Source: Malus domestica
Lineage: Eukaryota; Streptophyta; Magnoliopsida; Rosales; Rosaceae
Direction of reading: 5' to 3'
Assembly: GCF_042453785.1 (NCBI RefSeq)
Contig: NC_091671.1
Span: 40,504,501 to 40,568,500 of the forward strand
Length of the DNA: 64,000 nucleotides
Shown here piece by piece: positions 45,735-55,437 of this stretch. A program made the translations under genes and the position numbers. How positions within the stretch are numbered: the stretch's first letter is position 1; each line of letters starts with the position of its first letter. The notes under the pieces were generated by a model, which saw nothing but the letters and a program-made list of their open reading frames with translations, was not told the DNA's origin and did no database searches.

Positions 45735-46500
45735 AAGTTGTCTTCATGAAAGTTGTTCGTTAATTCCTTAACTACAACATATCCAAATTGGAGAGCCATC
45801 GGAGCAGTACAACTCCAGAAATCCAGGTATGATGAGTGACTGTTTATCATTTGTCTGTCAACCCGTCAGATTTGTTGTGAGCTTTGAAACTCTATTTTCT
45901 CTTGCTCAGATCAGCATGCTTTCTTCATTGAAGTTGTTCCTCAGCTTATGAAATACAACATATCCAAATTTGAGATCCCTCGGAGCTGTATAACTCAAGA
46001 AACTCAGGTATGATGAATGACTGGTTATTATTTTTCTGTCAACCCGTCAGATTTGTTGTGAGCTTCGAAACTCCATTTTCTCTTGTTCAGATCGGTATGC
46101 TTTCTTCATTGAAGTTGTTCCTCAGCTTGTGAACTACAACATATCCAAATTTGAGATCCCTCGGAGCTGTATAACTCAAGAAACTCAGGTATGATGAATG
46201 ACTGGTTATTATTTTTCTGTCAACCCGTTAGATTTGTTGTGAGTTTCGAAACTCCATTTTCTCTTGTTCAGATCGGTATGCTTTCTTCATTGAAGTTTTT
46301 CCTCAGCTTGTGAACTACAACATATCCAAATTTGAGATCCCTCGGAGCTGTATAACTCAAGAAATTCAGGTATGATGAATGACTGGTTATTATTTGTCTG
46401 TCAACCCGTCAGATTTGTTGTGAGCTTCGAAACTCCATTTTCTCTTGTTCAGATCGGTATGCTTTCTTCATTGAAGTTGTTCCTCATCGCCTCTTTCATA
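45735..46500. repeat. 181-bp tandem array within the Tat element
   Basis: The word ACAACATATCCAAAT starts at 45774, 45955, 46136 and 46317, an exact period of 181 bp. A partial fifth unit ends near 46500. Units 2-4 are almost identical and unit 1 is more diverged. Confidence 0.95.
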
Positions 46501-47044
46501 ACATATCAAAAATTCAGGATGAACTAACGGTTAAATATTTCCAGATCTTCGAAACATCACAACAGCTTCGAAATCTGCAAGAAGCCGACTATCATGTTTG
46601 GAGCTTCAACACTGTAATTTCCGTCGCTCAAACAGAAATGGTTCCTTCTTGAAAATTGTTCATATGCTCAAGAACTATAGGGTGTCTAAAATTCAGCTCC
46701 ATTGGAGAAGAGCAGAGGTTGCAGAAATTTGATAGATGAAAGGAGGCGGAAGAGGGAGAGAGAGAAAAAGTCTCTTGGGTTGGATTTCTATTTTGGGGCA
46801 GATTCCAATTTTTGTAGCACCTTCATTATTGATGAATTGCTTGTACTTTTGTCCATTATGAAACTTGGGACTTTGGCTTGTTGTTGGATCTATTATAATA
46901 TGTTTGGGAACATATATAAGTGAATAAATAAGAAGGAAAATTTTGGGCCCTTGTGGGTGTAAAACAAAAAATGTTTATGTTTACCCAAGTGTTTTTGTAC
47001 AAGTTCAAGGGCATCTTGGGTTTTGTGAACAAAATTTGTTTATT

Positions 47045-47294
47045 TGGAGCAAGGTTTTGTGTTGAAGCTTTGTAGGTGAAGCTTTGGTGTTGAAGCTTTC
47101 TAGGTGAAGCTTTGATGGTGAAGCTTTGTAGATGAAGCTTTGTAGATGAAGCTTTCTAGGTGAAGCTTTGATGGTGAAGCTTTGATGGTGAAAGTATGTA
47201 GAGGGAGCTTTCTAGGTGAAGCTTTTTTAGGTGAAGCTTTGTGGGTGAAGCTTTGGAGGTGAAGCTTTTCGGGTGAAGCTTTTTGGATGAAGCT

Positions 47295-47330
<36 letters not shown>
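47045..47330. repeat. GTGAAGCTTT minisatellite and 35-T run
   Basis: About seventeen short units of the type (G/T)GTGAAGCTTT(G/C) occupy 47045-47290, followed by an uninterrupted T run (47296-47330; poly-A in the sense of the element). It lies just downstream of the end of pol. Confidence 0.9.
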
Positions 47331-47331
<1 letters not shown>

Positions 47332-47542
47332 GCGCTTGACACGGTCTTCATTTGCTTGTTTTGTAGTGACTGTGGAAGACGGATTGCTTTCTGATTGAGA
47401 AGGGTTCCGGCATCGCTTGCTATGAATGTAAAAGAGTGAGGGCTGAGTTGGCTAAATTACCTCTTTATTGAATTCATTGCCAAATGGCCTTCATTACATA
47501 GGATGCCGAACGGCTATAGCTCAACACTTGTACATCGTGAGT

Positions 47543-50500
47543 CTATTTGTAGTAGTACTTCAAGTGATCAGCGTTCCATGGATGGCCAAGGGTCTTGCCA
47601 TCGGAGCTTCTAAGTGTGTAAGAGCCAGGGCGACTGATGCCAATGACTTCATACGGTCCATCCCAGTTTGGACTAAGTGTGCCTTCACTCGGGACTCTGT
47701 CGCAGAGTAATCTTTTCTTTAAGACCCAGTCTCCTATTTTGAAAGAACGAGGCTTGACCCTAGAGTCATAATAGTTGGAGATGCGCTGCTTGTAGGCGAC
47801 ATTCCTCAAGTGAGCTTGGTTTCTGTGTTCCTCGACTAAATCCAAGTTGAGGGTGAGTTGTTTGTCATTTTCACTTTGAATGTAGTTCTGGACTCGGAAT
47901 GTTGCTTGCTCGAGCTCAACAGGGACAACCGCCTCTGTGCCAAAGGCAAGTGAGAATGGAGTTTCTCCTGTTGAAGTCCGATATGAAGTGCGATATGACC
48001 AAAGAACTTGGGGTACAAATTCTGGCCAACAGCCTTTAGCTTTGTCCAAGCTGGTTTTCAAAGTGCGCTTGATTATTTTGTTGATGGCCTCAACTTGTCC
48101 ATTAGACTGGGGATGAGCTGGAGAGGCAAAGCATAAGTTGATGTTGAACTTAGAGCAGAACAACCTGAACCTCTTGTTGTCAAACTGTCGCCCATTGTCA
48201 GTGACTATCGCATTGGGAATGCCGAATCTACAAAGGATGTTCTTCCACACGAAGTCTTCTATCTTTGCCTCAGTAATGGTTGCCAAGGGTTCTACTTCGG
48301 CCCACTTTGTGAAGTAGTCCACTGCAACGACTGCGTAACAGACTTTGCCCTTCCCTGCCGGCATTGGGCCGATCAAATCAAGTCCCCACTGGGCGAAGGG
48401 CCAAGGGCTGATCATAGGAGTAAGAGGCTCTGGAGGGGAATGAGGAATAGCCGCATATCGTTGACATTTGTCACATGAGTGGGATACTTTGATGGCATCC
48501 TGGTGGAGTGTTGGCCAGTAATATCCTTGGCGAAAAGTCTTGTGTGCTAGGGACCGAGATCCAGCATGATCTCCACAGACTCCCTCATGTATTTCCCGAA
48601 GGACGATTTCCGCCTCGGCAGGCGTAAGACACCTTAAGTATGGCAGGCTAAAACCTCGCTTATAGAGTTGATCATTGATGATCAGGTAGCGGGTAGATTT
48701 GTATCGAATTTGCTTAGCCTGGACTTTATCATGTGGGAGGGTGCCATGAGCAAGGAAATTATAGATCGGGGTGATCCAACTATCCCCCTGTTGTAAGTTG
48801 CATACTTCTGCGGCCATGGTGCTTGGTGTTGCCAACAGTTCGACATGAATTTTTCTTCCAATCTTGTCTTCCACAGCCGAGGCGAGGTGAGCCAGGGCGT
48901 CTGCATGACTGTTTGCCGCTCGAGGAACTTGGGTGATCTGGTAGTGGAAGTGCTTGAGCAAAAGTTGTGTTTGCGCAAGATATGCTGCCATGGAGCTGTC
49001 CTTAGCATCAAAGTTGTTGGTAACCTGGTTGACCACCAATTGGGAGTCACTAAAAATATCAATTTGTTTAACCCCGAGGTGTTTGGCCAAACGTAATCCT
49101 GCTAGAAGGGCTTCATACTCGGCCTCATTATTTGATGCCTTGAATTTGAAACGAAGAGCATACTCCATTGCTACTTTGTCGGGTGTAGTCAAGACTAGTC
49201 CCGCTCCACAGCCCTGTTGGTTGGATGAGCCATCAACATACAGACTCCATGCTGGGGTTGTTGGTTCTATCTTCTGAGCTTCCGGGGGTAATGAAGCCAC
49301 TGCTTCAGGTGTAGAAGCAATGTCAACCGGATATGTGAAGTCGGCAATGAAGTCTGCCACTGCTTGGCCCTTCTCAGCTGGCTTTGGTTGGTAGGAGATG
49401 TCAAACTCACCCAACGCTATTGCCCATTTGATCATTCGCCCTGAAGTGTCAGGACTTTGGAGTATCTGTCGAAGAGGATAATTGGTAAGCACGATGATGG
49501 AGTGCGCTTGGAAGTAAGGGCGGAGTTTTCGAGCAGACATGACCAATGCCAGAGCCAATTTCTCAATGTTAGAGTACCGTGTCTCCGCATCTTGTAAGGC
49601 TTTGCTAGCGTAGTAGACAGGTCGCTCAATATTCCCATCCTTTCGAATGAGAACGGAACTTACGGCTAAAGCTGATACCGATAGGTAGATAATGAGAATG
49701 TCTCCTACCTCGGGCTTGGAGAGTAGAGGGGCTTTACTCATGTACTCCTTGAGGTTTTTGAATGCCTCGGCACATTCATCAGTCCATGTAATGTACTTCC
49801 TACTTCCCTTAAGTGCTTTAAAAAAGGGAGCACATTTGTCTGTGGCCTTAGAAATGAACCTGGTTAAGGCTGCCACCTTGCCAGTAAGGCTCTGGATGTC
49901 CTTTGAAGTTACCGGTTCCTTCATGTCGAGGATTGCTTTGATCTTCTCGGGATTAGCTTCAATGCCTCGTTGGCTAATCATGAAACCTAAGAATTTGCCA
50001 GAGCCTACGCCGAATGCACATTTGTTGGGGTTTAACCTCATTCGATACCTCTTCAAAATAGTGAAAGTTTCATATAGGTTGGTGATGTGTTGGTCAGCAT
50101 GTTTGCTCTTGACTAACATATCATCAACGTAAACTTCCATGCTCTTCCCAATCTGCTCGGCGAACATTGAGTTGACTAGTCTCTGATAAGTCGCTCCTGC
50201 ATTCTTTAGGCCGAAAGGCATGACTTTGTAGCAGTATAGTCCTCTGTCGGTAGTGAAGGCTGTGTGTTCTTGATCCGAAGGGTTCATGAGGATTTGGTTG
50301 TATCCTGAGTAAGCATCCATGAAGCTCAGGAGTTCACACCCGGCCGTAGAGTCTATAAGTCTGTCAATAAGAGGAAGAGGGAAGCTATCTTTCGGACACC
50401 CTTTGTTTAGGTCGGTGTAGTCAACACACATTCTCCACAAGACCTTTTGAAGCAAAAGACTTTCTTTGGTCGGATTTTTCTTAACAAGGACCACATTTGC

Positions 50501-53500
50501 TACCCATGTCGGGTAATTGACTTCGCGGACAAAGCCTATGCCTTTGAGTTTTTCAACTTCTGCTTTCATTGCCTCGTATCGTTCATCGTCATAAGATCTT
50601 CGCTTCTGTCTCACCGGCTTGATCTTGGGGTCAATACTCAAACGATGACAGATGACATCGGGAGAGATGCCTGGCATGTCCTCGTATGACCAGGCGAAGA
50701 CTTCAGTGTTCTCTTTCAAAAAAGATATCAATGCTAACCGAAGGGGTGGTGACAATGTGGTGCCAATCTTCACCATGCGATCTGGATAATCTCTTGAGAT
50801 AGGTACCTTCTCCAACTCTTCAGCAGGTTGGGCTTGCTGGGTGAAAGAGTCATCTCGAGGATCATCGGGTTGATTGTTGCTATCAGGAAGATCCAAGTTC
50901 GCTTCATCTAGGCTGGTCTTTGTGACTTGGTCATGTACAGACAGGGTTTCCTTGGGTCCGGGCAAGTGTTGTTGCTTAACTGAAGTGTTGTAACATGATC
51001 GTGCACTAAGCTGATCTCCTCTGATGTAGCCGTTGCCATGGGGGGTTGGAAATTTCATCAACAGCATATGCGTGGATACCATATCCTTGAGATCATTGAT
51101 GCCTGTGCGCCCAAAGATGACATTGTATGCCGTTGGGCAGTCAACCACTAGGAAGTTAGTGGTAATGGTAGCCGTGTAAGGGCCTGTACCAATAGTAAAG
51201 GGTAAATGTATGCTCCCTAAGGGTTGCACGATATCACCGGAGAAGCTTATCAGAGGAGAAATCGAGCGATCGAGCAAGTGTTCAGCTACACTGAGTGCCC
51301 TGAAAGCTTCGGCAAACATGATATTGACCGAAGCCCCTGTGTCTACGAGGATTCGTCGAACATCAAAGTTGGCTATGTGAGCCTCCACGATCAATGGGTC
51401 GTTATGAGGGTAGATGATGCCTCTTTCTTCCTCAGGGTAGAAACATATCGGATCCCAGTTAGGCTTTTGATACTTCCCTCCCCTGATGTCTTCCACGTGA
51501 AACACTTGGTGACCAGGCCTCAGAATTCGTTCACTGTTTTTCATGGCCCTATTGGAAGATTCAGATATGGGTGTGCCGCCGCTTATGGAATATATGACAT
51601 TCACCTGGCGTTGGTTACGGTTATCCCTTTGAGGGTGAAGGAGGAATTGATCAATTTTTCCTTCTCGTGCCAAAGCTTCAATACGATCACGGAGGATGAT
51701 ACATTTCTCGCTATCATGGCCGTTATGCTCATGGTAGCAACAAAACATGCCCGCGTTATTCGGGGGCGTGTAAACTGGGTGCCTCGGCTTTGGCTTTGGT
51801 ATCAGGTGAGCTATGCTGGGGTAAATGGCCGCGCATGTGGCATTCAAGGGCGTGTATGTCTCATACCTTGGGGTAGGGGGTATCTTGACGCGGGTTTGAC
51901 CCACTGCATTGACTGCCTGGGGGCGAGCGTTATTGTGGCGATACCCTTGGTTATCGGGATAGTGTCCCTTACTCTTTTTACTGAAATGAGAGTGGTGAGG
52001 ATGGAAATCCTTCCTCTTGCCTTGAAATTGATATGTCTGTTGATTCGGCGAAGCATTATGCAAGGCATGGGGAGGTGCCACTGCTGTTTGGAAAGTCGAG
52101 GTCTTCTCATTTAGGTGAGTCTGGCTTCCACCTCCCACTTGTTGATAAAGGATGGTTGTAGGGGGTTTCTCCTGATATGTCTTTGCCTCGGCGGAGGCAT
52201 GGTTATAAGCCTGCGCCATCACCTCAGAGTAAGTCTTCCAAGTATTGGCATTGATCATGTATTTAAAGAAACAATCACGTAGGCCTGCCGTGAAGGCTTT
52301 GAGGGCAGTCTTGTCGTCTGCCTCGGCACACCGGGAGTATTCATGGCTGAAGCGGCCAGCATACATACGTAATGACTCGTCTGGCTTCTGGCGGATAGTG
52401 TACAGGTCATCTGTAGAGTGCAAGCGATCGGTTTGGAAAATGTGTTGGGAAACAAATAGTTTCCTCAATTCCTCAAATGAGTCTACCGTCTCAGGTGTAA
52501 GACGACAATACCAATTTAGAGCTCCGCCAGAGAGGGTGGAGGGGAAGAGAAGACATCGCTCTTCGTCGGTGTGCATCCGGTGTGCCATGGTGGACTCAAA
52601 GAGGTTAAGGTGCTCAATCGGGTCCTCTTTTCCAGTATAAAGTTGCAAGCCAAGCTTTTGCTTTGTCTTTGCTTGAAGGGGGGTGTTGAGGATCCTCCTT
52701 GTAAGAGGGCCATGCCTGGGTTGGTTCCAGTCAGGTATTTCAGCCTGACGTTCAGCCTTCAACTTGTTTACTTCCTCAAGAAGTTGTAGGACAAGGGGGT
52801 CTTGAGCGGAGTTATGTGCCACTGGAGCTTTCTTTCGTAAATCTCCATCTCCTCTTGGAATTAGGAAGGTTTGATCAAGGGCATGTGATTTTTCCCTGGA
52901 CTCGTTGTACTGGCTTCCAGGGTATGTCTGTCGGAACACCTCTGAGTCCCCTGTACCCTCATGTCTCTCTAGGACTTGTTGCCCCTTCCCCAAATTGGTG
53001 GCCGGCTCGGGCCGTGGCAGGGGACCGAGTCTCTCAGAAATCCTTGGGTCATTGATCTTTGAGCTTATATGGATGGAATTCTCTCGACGTTGCTTCAGGA
53101 AATCCCGACAATCGCGAAAGACGGCTTTCGATCCTTCTGCCCCTTCAGCAAAGAGGTGTCTCCCTCCACTTCTCATGGTTCGGGTCGAAGCAACTGGGTT
53201 AAGAGAAGCCTCATGTTGATTATCAAGTCGAGGGGTAATCTGTTCCCTATCAGGGATATCTATGTCGAATGCATGTGACCCTCCATGTTGGAGGGCACCC
53301 AGTTGATGGTTGACTTCCACGGGGGCAACAAGCTCGCGTGTCTGAGCTTGCCTAGCTTCGTGGAGTGTCTCGAAGAGCTTCTCATATTGCTCCTGGAGGA
53401 CCTCATTCCTCATTGCTATCTTGTTGTTCTGAGCTTCCAACTCATCGACTTTAGCTTGAAGAAGAACTCGTTTTCCTTCCTTCTTTCGTTGTTTCGCACT

Positions 53501-53551
53501 ATGTGCAAGGGGGGTGTCATTCTGTGTGCTGTGGCTTCTTTCGCTTCCCAT
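47543..53551 (-). CDS. Gag-pol polyprotein of the Tat element
   Basis: One long frame. I take the ATG at 53551 (MGSERSHSTQND) as start, because the frame upstream runs into the LTR. Parts in order: an N-terminal coiled coil (LQAKVDELEAQNNKIAMRN), a gag core near 52350-52700, a CCYHEHNGHDSEKC knuckle-like motif, aspartic protease (VDTGASVN, about 51340), reverse transcriptase with MCVDYTDLN and YVDDM (about 50120-50430), RNase H (about 49350-49720), a second RNase H with YVDGSSN and IFSDSQLV (about 48880-49230), and integrase with an HHCC finger ending CDKCQRY and the core VTDNGRQFDN (about 47700-48600). No chromodomain is seen. The frame looks whole. Confidence 0.93.
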   Translation of the reverse strand: MGSERSHSTQNDTPLAHSAKQRKKEGKRVLLQAKVDELEAQNNKIAMRNEVLQEQYEKLFETLHEARQAQTRELVAPVEVNHQLGALQHGGSHAFDIDIPDREQITPRLDNQHEASLNPVASTRTMRSGGRHLFAEGAEGSKAVFRDCRDFLKQRRENSIHISSKINDPRISERLGPLPRPEPATNLGKGQQVLERHEGTGDSEVFRQTYPGSQYNESREKSHALDQTFLIPRGDGDLRKKAPVAHNSAQDPLVLQLLEEVNKLKAERQAEIPDWNQPRHGPLTRRILNTPLQAKTKQKLGLQLYTGKEDPIEHLNLFESTMAHRMHTDEERCLLFPSTLSGGALNWYCRLTPETVDSFEELRKLFVSQHIFQTDRLHSTDDLYTIRQKPDESLRMYAGRFSHEYSRCAEADDKTALKAFTAGLRDCFFKYMINANTWKTYSEVMAQAYNHASAEAKTYQEKPPTTILYQQVGGGSQTHLNEKTSTFQTAVAPPHALHNASPNQQTYQFQGKRKDFHPHHSHFSKKSKGHYPDNQGYRHNNARPQAVNAVGQTRVKIPPTPRYETYTPLNATCAAIYPSIAHLIPKPKPRHPVYTPPNNAGMFCCYHEHNGHDSEKCIILRDRIEALAREGKIDQFLLHPQRDNRNQRQVNVIYSISGGTPISESSNRAMKNSERILRPGHQVFHVEDIRGGKYQKPNWDPICFYPEEERGIIYPHNDPLIVEAHIANFDVRRILVDTGASVNIMFAEAFRALSVAEHLLDRSISPLISFSGDIVQPLGSIHLPFTIGTGPYTATITTNFLVVDCPTAYNVIFGRTGINDLKDMVSTHMLLMKFPTPHGNGYIRGDQLSARSCYNTSVKQQHLPGPKETLSVHDQVTKTSLDEANLDLPDSNNQPDDPRDDSFTQQAQPAEELEKVPISRDYPDRMVKIGTTLSPPLRLALISFLKENTEVFAWSYEDMPGISPDVICHRLSIDPKIKPVRQKRRSYDDERYEAMKAEVEKLKGIGFVREVNYPTWVANVVLVKKNPTKESLLLQKVLWRMCVDYTDLNKGCPKDSFPLPLIDRLIDSTAGCELLSFMDAYSGYNQILMNPSDQEHTAFTTDRGLYCYKVMPFGLKNAGATYQRLVNSMFAEQIGKSMEVYVDDMLVKSKHADQHITNLYETFTILKRYRMRLNPNKCAFGVGSGKFLGFMISQRGIEANPEKIKAILDMKEPVTSKDIQSLTGKVAALTRFISKATDKCAPFFKALKGSRKYITWTDECAEAFKNLKEYMSKAPLLSKPEVGDILIIYLSVSALAVSSVLIRKDGNIERPVYYASKALQDAETRYSNIEKLALALVMSARKLRPYFQAHSIIVLTNYPLRQILQSPDTSGRMIKWAIALGEFDISYQPKPAEKGQAVADFIADFTYPVDIASTPEAVASLPPEAQKIEPTTPAWSLYVDGSSNQQGCGAGLVLTTPDKVAMEYALRFKFKASNNEAEYEALLAGLRLAKHLGVKQIDIFSDSQLVVNQVTNNFDAKDSSMAAYLAQTQLLLKHFHYQITQVPRAANSHADALAHLASAVEDKIGRKIHVELLATPSTMAAEVCNLQQGDSWITPIYNFLAHGTLPHDKVQAKQIRYKSTRYLIINDQLYKRGFSLPYLRCLTPAEAEIVLREIHEGVCGDHAGSRSLAHKTFRQGYYWPTLHQDAIKVSHSCDKCQRYAAIPHSPPEPLTPMISPWPFAQWGLDLIGPMPAGKGKVCYAVVAVDYFTKWAEVEPLATITEAKIEDFVWKNILCRFGIPNAIVTDNGRQFDNKRFRLFCSKFNINLCFASPAHPQSNGQVEAINKIIKRTLKTSLDKAKGCWPEFVPQVLWSYRTSYRTSTGETPFSLAFGTEAVVPVELEQATFRVQNYIQSENDKQLTLNLDLVEEHRNQAHLRNVAYKQRISNYYDSRVKPRSFKIGDWVLKKRLLCDRVPSEGTLSPNWDGPYEVIGISRPGSYTLRSSDGKTLGHPWNADHLKYYYK

Positions 53552-53642
53552 GTTGGAGAGGGATGCCTGATCAAAAGAAAGTGTACGAATGATAGAAACC
53601 AGCTTGACACAACTGAAGAGAGTAGGAATAAGTGTCGTTTCC

Positions 53643-53658
53643 CACAGACGGCGCCAAA
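53643..53658 (-). promoter_or_regulatory. Primer-binding site
   Basis: Directly after the 5' LTR the sense strand reads TTTGGCGCCGTCTGTGGG. The first bases TGGCGCCG fit the 3' end of a tRNA-Asp-type primer. The match beyond that is weak, so the primer is uncertain. Confidence 0.6.
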
Positions 53659-54171
53659 TGTTGATGCACAAAATCAGCGAAGACTTTGGTACAACAGAAA
53701 GTGTCAGGTTTTGTGACCTTCGCTTGGTTGCTTCGGTCACTAGTGAGGATAAGTACGTAAATGAATAGAGACAGAGAAGCAAACACAGGATGTACGTGGT
53801 TCACCCAGATTGGCTACGTCCACGGAGTAGAGGAGTTCTTATTAGTAGTGAAGGGCTTACACAAGTACAAAGGATCAAGCTCTCAATTTAGTGAGTTCTT
53901 GTGAATGATTTAACACAAAATGGCATTAGGCAATATTGTGGGGGAATGACCCCTATTTATAGAAAAACTTGTAGCTTTGTCACATTGACATGTGTCATGT
54001 TGTGATTGGTTCTTGATGTCGACACGTGCTGCGCTCTGATTGGCTTCTAATCTTGACACGTGTCGAGTAGTGATTGGCCTCCTGGTCGGAGGGGAACTCT
54101 TCTGGGTCCTTGACAGTATAGCGTTGGCCGGTGCTCGGTAGTTTCGGGATTGGTCAAGTATGGTACAAACA
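53659..54171 (-). repeat. 5' LTR of the Tat element with promoter modules
   Basis: 513 bp. In the sense direction three CCAATCA boxes alternate with ACGTG cores (GACACGTGTC, GCACGTGTCGAC, GACACATGTC), followed by TATAAATAGGGG at 53953-53961 (minus). This is a compact promoter with CCAAT and G-box-like sites. Confidence 0.95.
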
Positions 54172-54202
54172 CAGTTATTTCGGCATTAGATCCACTTCTA
54201 TA

Positions 54203-54909
54203 CAGTGGCGGATCCACAGTGGGGTCGTCGGGGTCGCACGACCCCTTGGAAACCATGGAAACAACCTTGAAGCTCCCATATGCGACCTCTTGGAGCTGGG
54301 GTCGTCGGGGTCGGAGGCACGCCAACTGTTCGACAAAAGCCCTGAACGAAAACTGGGCAGGAAGAGGAAGAAGAAGCAGCCCACTCAAATGAGCTTGGTT
54401 GTGTGCTTGGTTGCATGCCTGTTTTTGTCAAGTGAATGATATTTATACATGCTACTTTTTATAACTCTATCCAGTTTAATTGGTCTTTCTGATAAAGAAA
54501 TGATAGGGGTTGGAGGAGTGCTATATGAGAACAAGAACATTAAGAAGATACGGAAATTAATTTGAAACATCAAGCTGTCAGGGAAAACAAAAATTTGGAT
54601 ACACCAGTAACAAGACAATAAAAGAGGAAGTTTAAGTGAAACTTACTTGCATGAATCCACATAAACGAATTATGATGTGATTTATGCCAGAATCTTGGGT
54701 CAGTCCCTATACTTTATTATTGTTCCATGCACAGATTAATTCGACATTGCACCAAACGCCCGACTAATGGAGTTAGTACTATCCGACGACTATTTATCTT
54801 ATCCGACTGAAATAGTCAATACAGTCCGAAGTACCAAACGAGGCTAAAAAAAAATTTCGCGCTGCGCGCGCTATAACCCCATAAACATTTTTTCCTGGAT
54901 CCACCACTG
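54203..54909. mobile_element. Non-autonomous hAT element (707 bp)
   Basis: The ends CAGTGGCGGATCCA and TGGATCCACCACTG are inverted repeats with one difference. The 8-bp duplication CTTCTATA lies on both sides (54195-54202, 54910-54917). No transposase is seen inside. A GTCGTCGGGGTCG phrase occurs twice near the left end. Confidence 0.92.
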
Positions 54910-54988
54910 CTTCTATAGGTTGGCATTCTGTCATTTATTTGAACATCGACCACAAGATGCTTGGCAAAGTTGAGTTGCAAACACTAAC

Positions 54989-55205
54989 CTTCCTAGAAAT
55001 CAAAGTTAGTGCATGTGCATAGCTCATATCCAGCTTGCCAGTTGTCTCAGACTCATCTCGCAGCATTGAATAGATATCACCGACAGGATCCCCCCGCCAG
55101 ATTCTGGCGATCATCTGAGTACAAAGAGAACTTCGACATATGCATCAGCCTTAATGCCTCATCCACATCAGATTGAGCCACAGTTTCAGAATGTCGGAGT
55201 CTTGC
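54989..55205 (-). pseudogene. MCM7: MCM7 exon fragment
   Basis: On the minus strand the exon, bounded by acceptor TTGCTTACAG and donor AAG|GTTAGTG, reads [20 protein letters not shown] and then [12 protein letters not shown], the C-terminal region of the replicative helicase subunit MCM7. After DRQ the similarity continues in another frame ([19 protein letters not shown], then [12 protein letters not shown]), so there is one frameshift. The last MCM7 exon and the upstream helicase exons are not found in the window. This is a fragment, captured or left behind after transposon insertions, and not a working gene. Confidence 0.8.
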
Positions 55206-55437
55206 CTGTAAGCAAAAGAAGTTAGATTCTGTTGAGCAACCCATCCAACAAACCCAGAAAATCTCTTTTATCTATAATACCAAAAATAGTATATGGCATT
55301 TGTTAAAACTAGATTTCCATGCAAGATATTTCTTCCTCTACTTATGGATGGCATTTCTTGAGCACACCATCAAATGGGTAAAATGTGGCACGAACAACAT
55401 ACTCATACATAATTTACCCCTTTACAATTCCAACCTA
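55206..55437. other. Intron-like remnant upstream of the MCM7 exon
   Basis: AT-rich DNA preceding the acceptor. No further exon is recognised. Confidence 0.4.

Larger units (their letters stand above)
41683..54171 (-). mobile_element. Ty3/gypsy (Tat-type) LTR retrotransposon, looks whole and very young
   Basis: Both LTRs are 513 bp and read as identical base for base. The flanking 5-bp duplication is CAGTT (41678-41682 and 54172-54176). The sense strand is minus, so the 5' LTR is the right one. Parts in sense order: 5' LTR, primer-binding site, a gag-pol frame with protease, reverse transcriptase, RNase H, a second (archaeal-type) RNase H and integrase, a long non-coding 3' region with several tandem repeats, an antisense frame, a polypurine tract and the 3' LTR. 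The double RNase H and the antisense frame near the 3' end place it in the Tat lineage of non-chromoviral Ty3/gypsy elements. No breaks were noted. Identical LTRs imply insertion within roughly the last hundred thousand years under commonly used plant LTR rates. Confidence 0.95.

Noticed and set aside
51224-52114. 296-codon plus-strand frame inside the Tat element
   Set aside because: Antisense to gag-pol in conserved protease/gag sequence. It has no independent domain, unlike the antisense frame at 44366.
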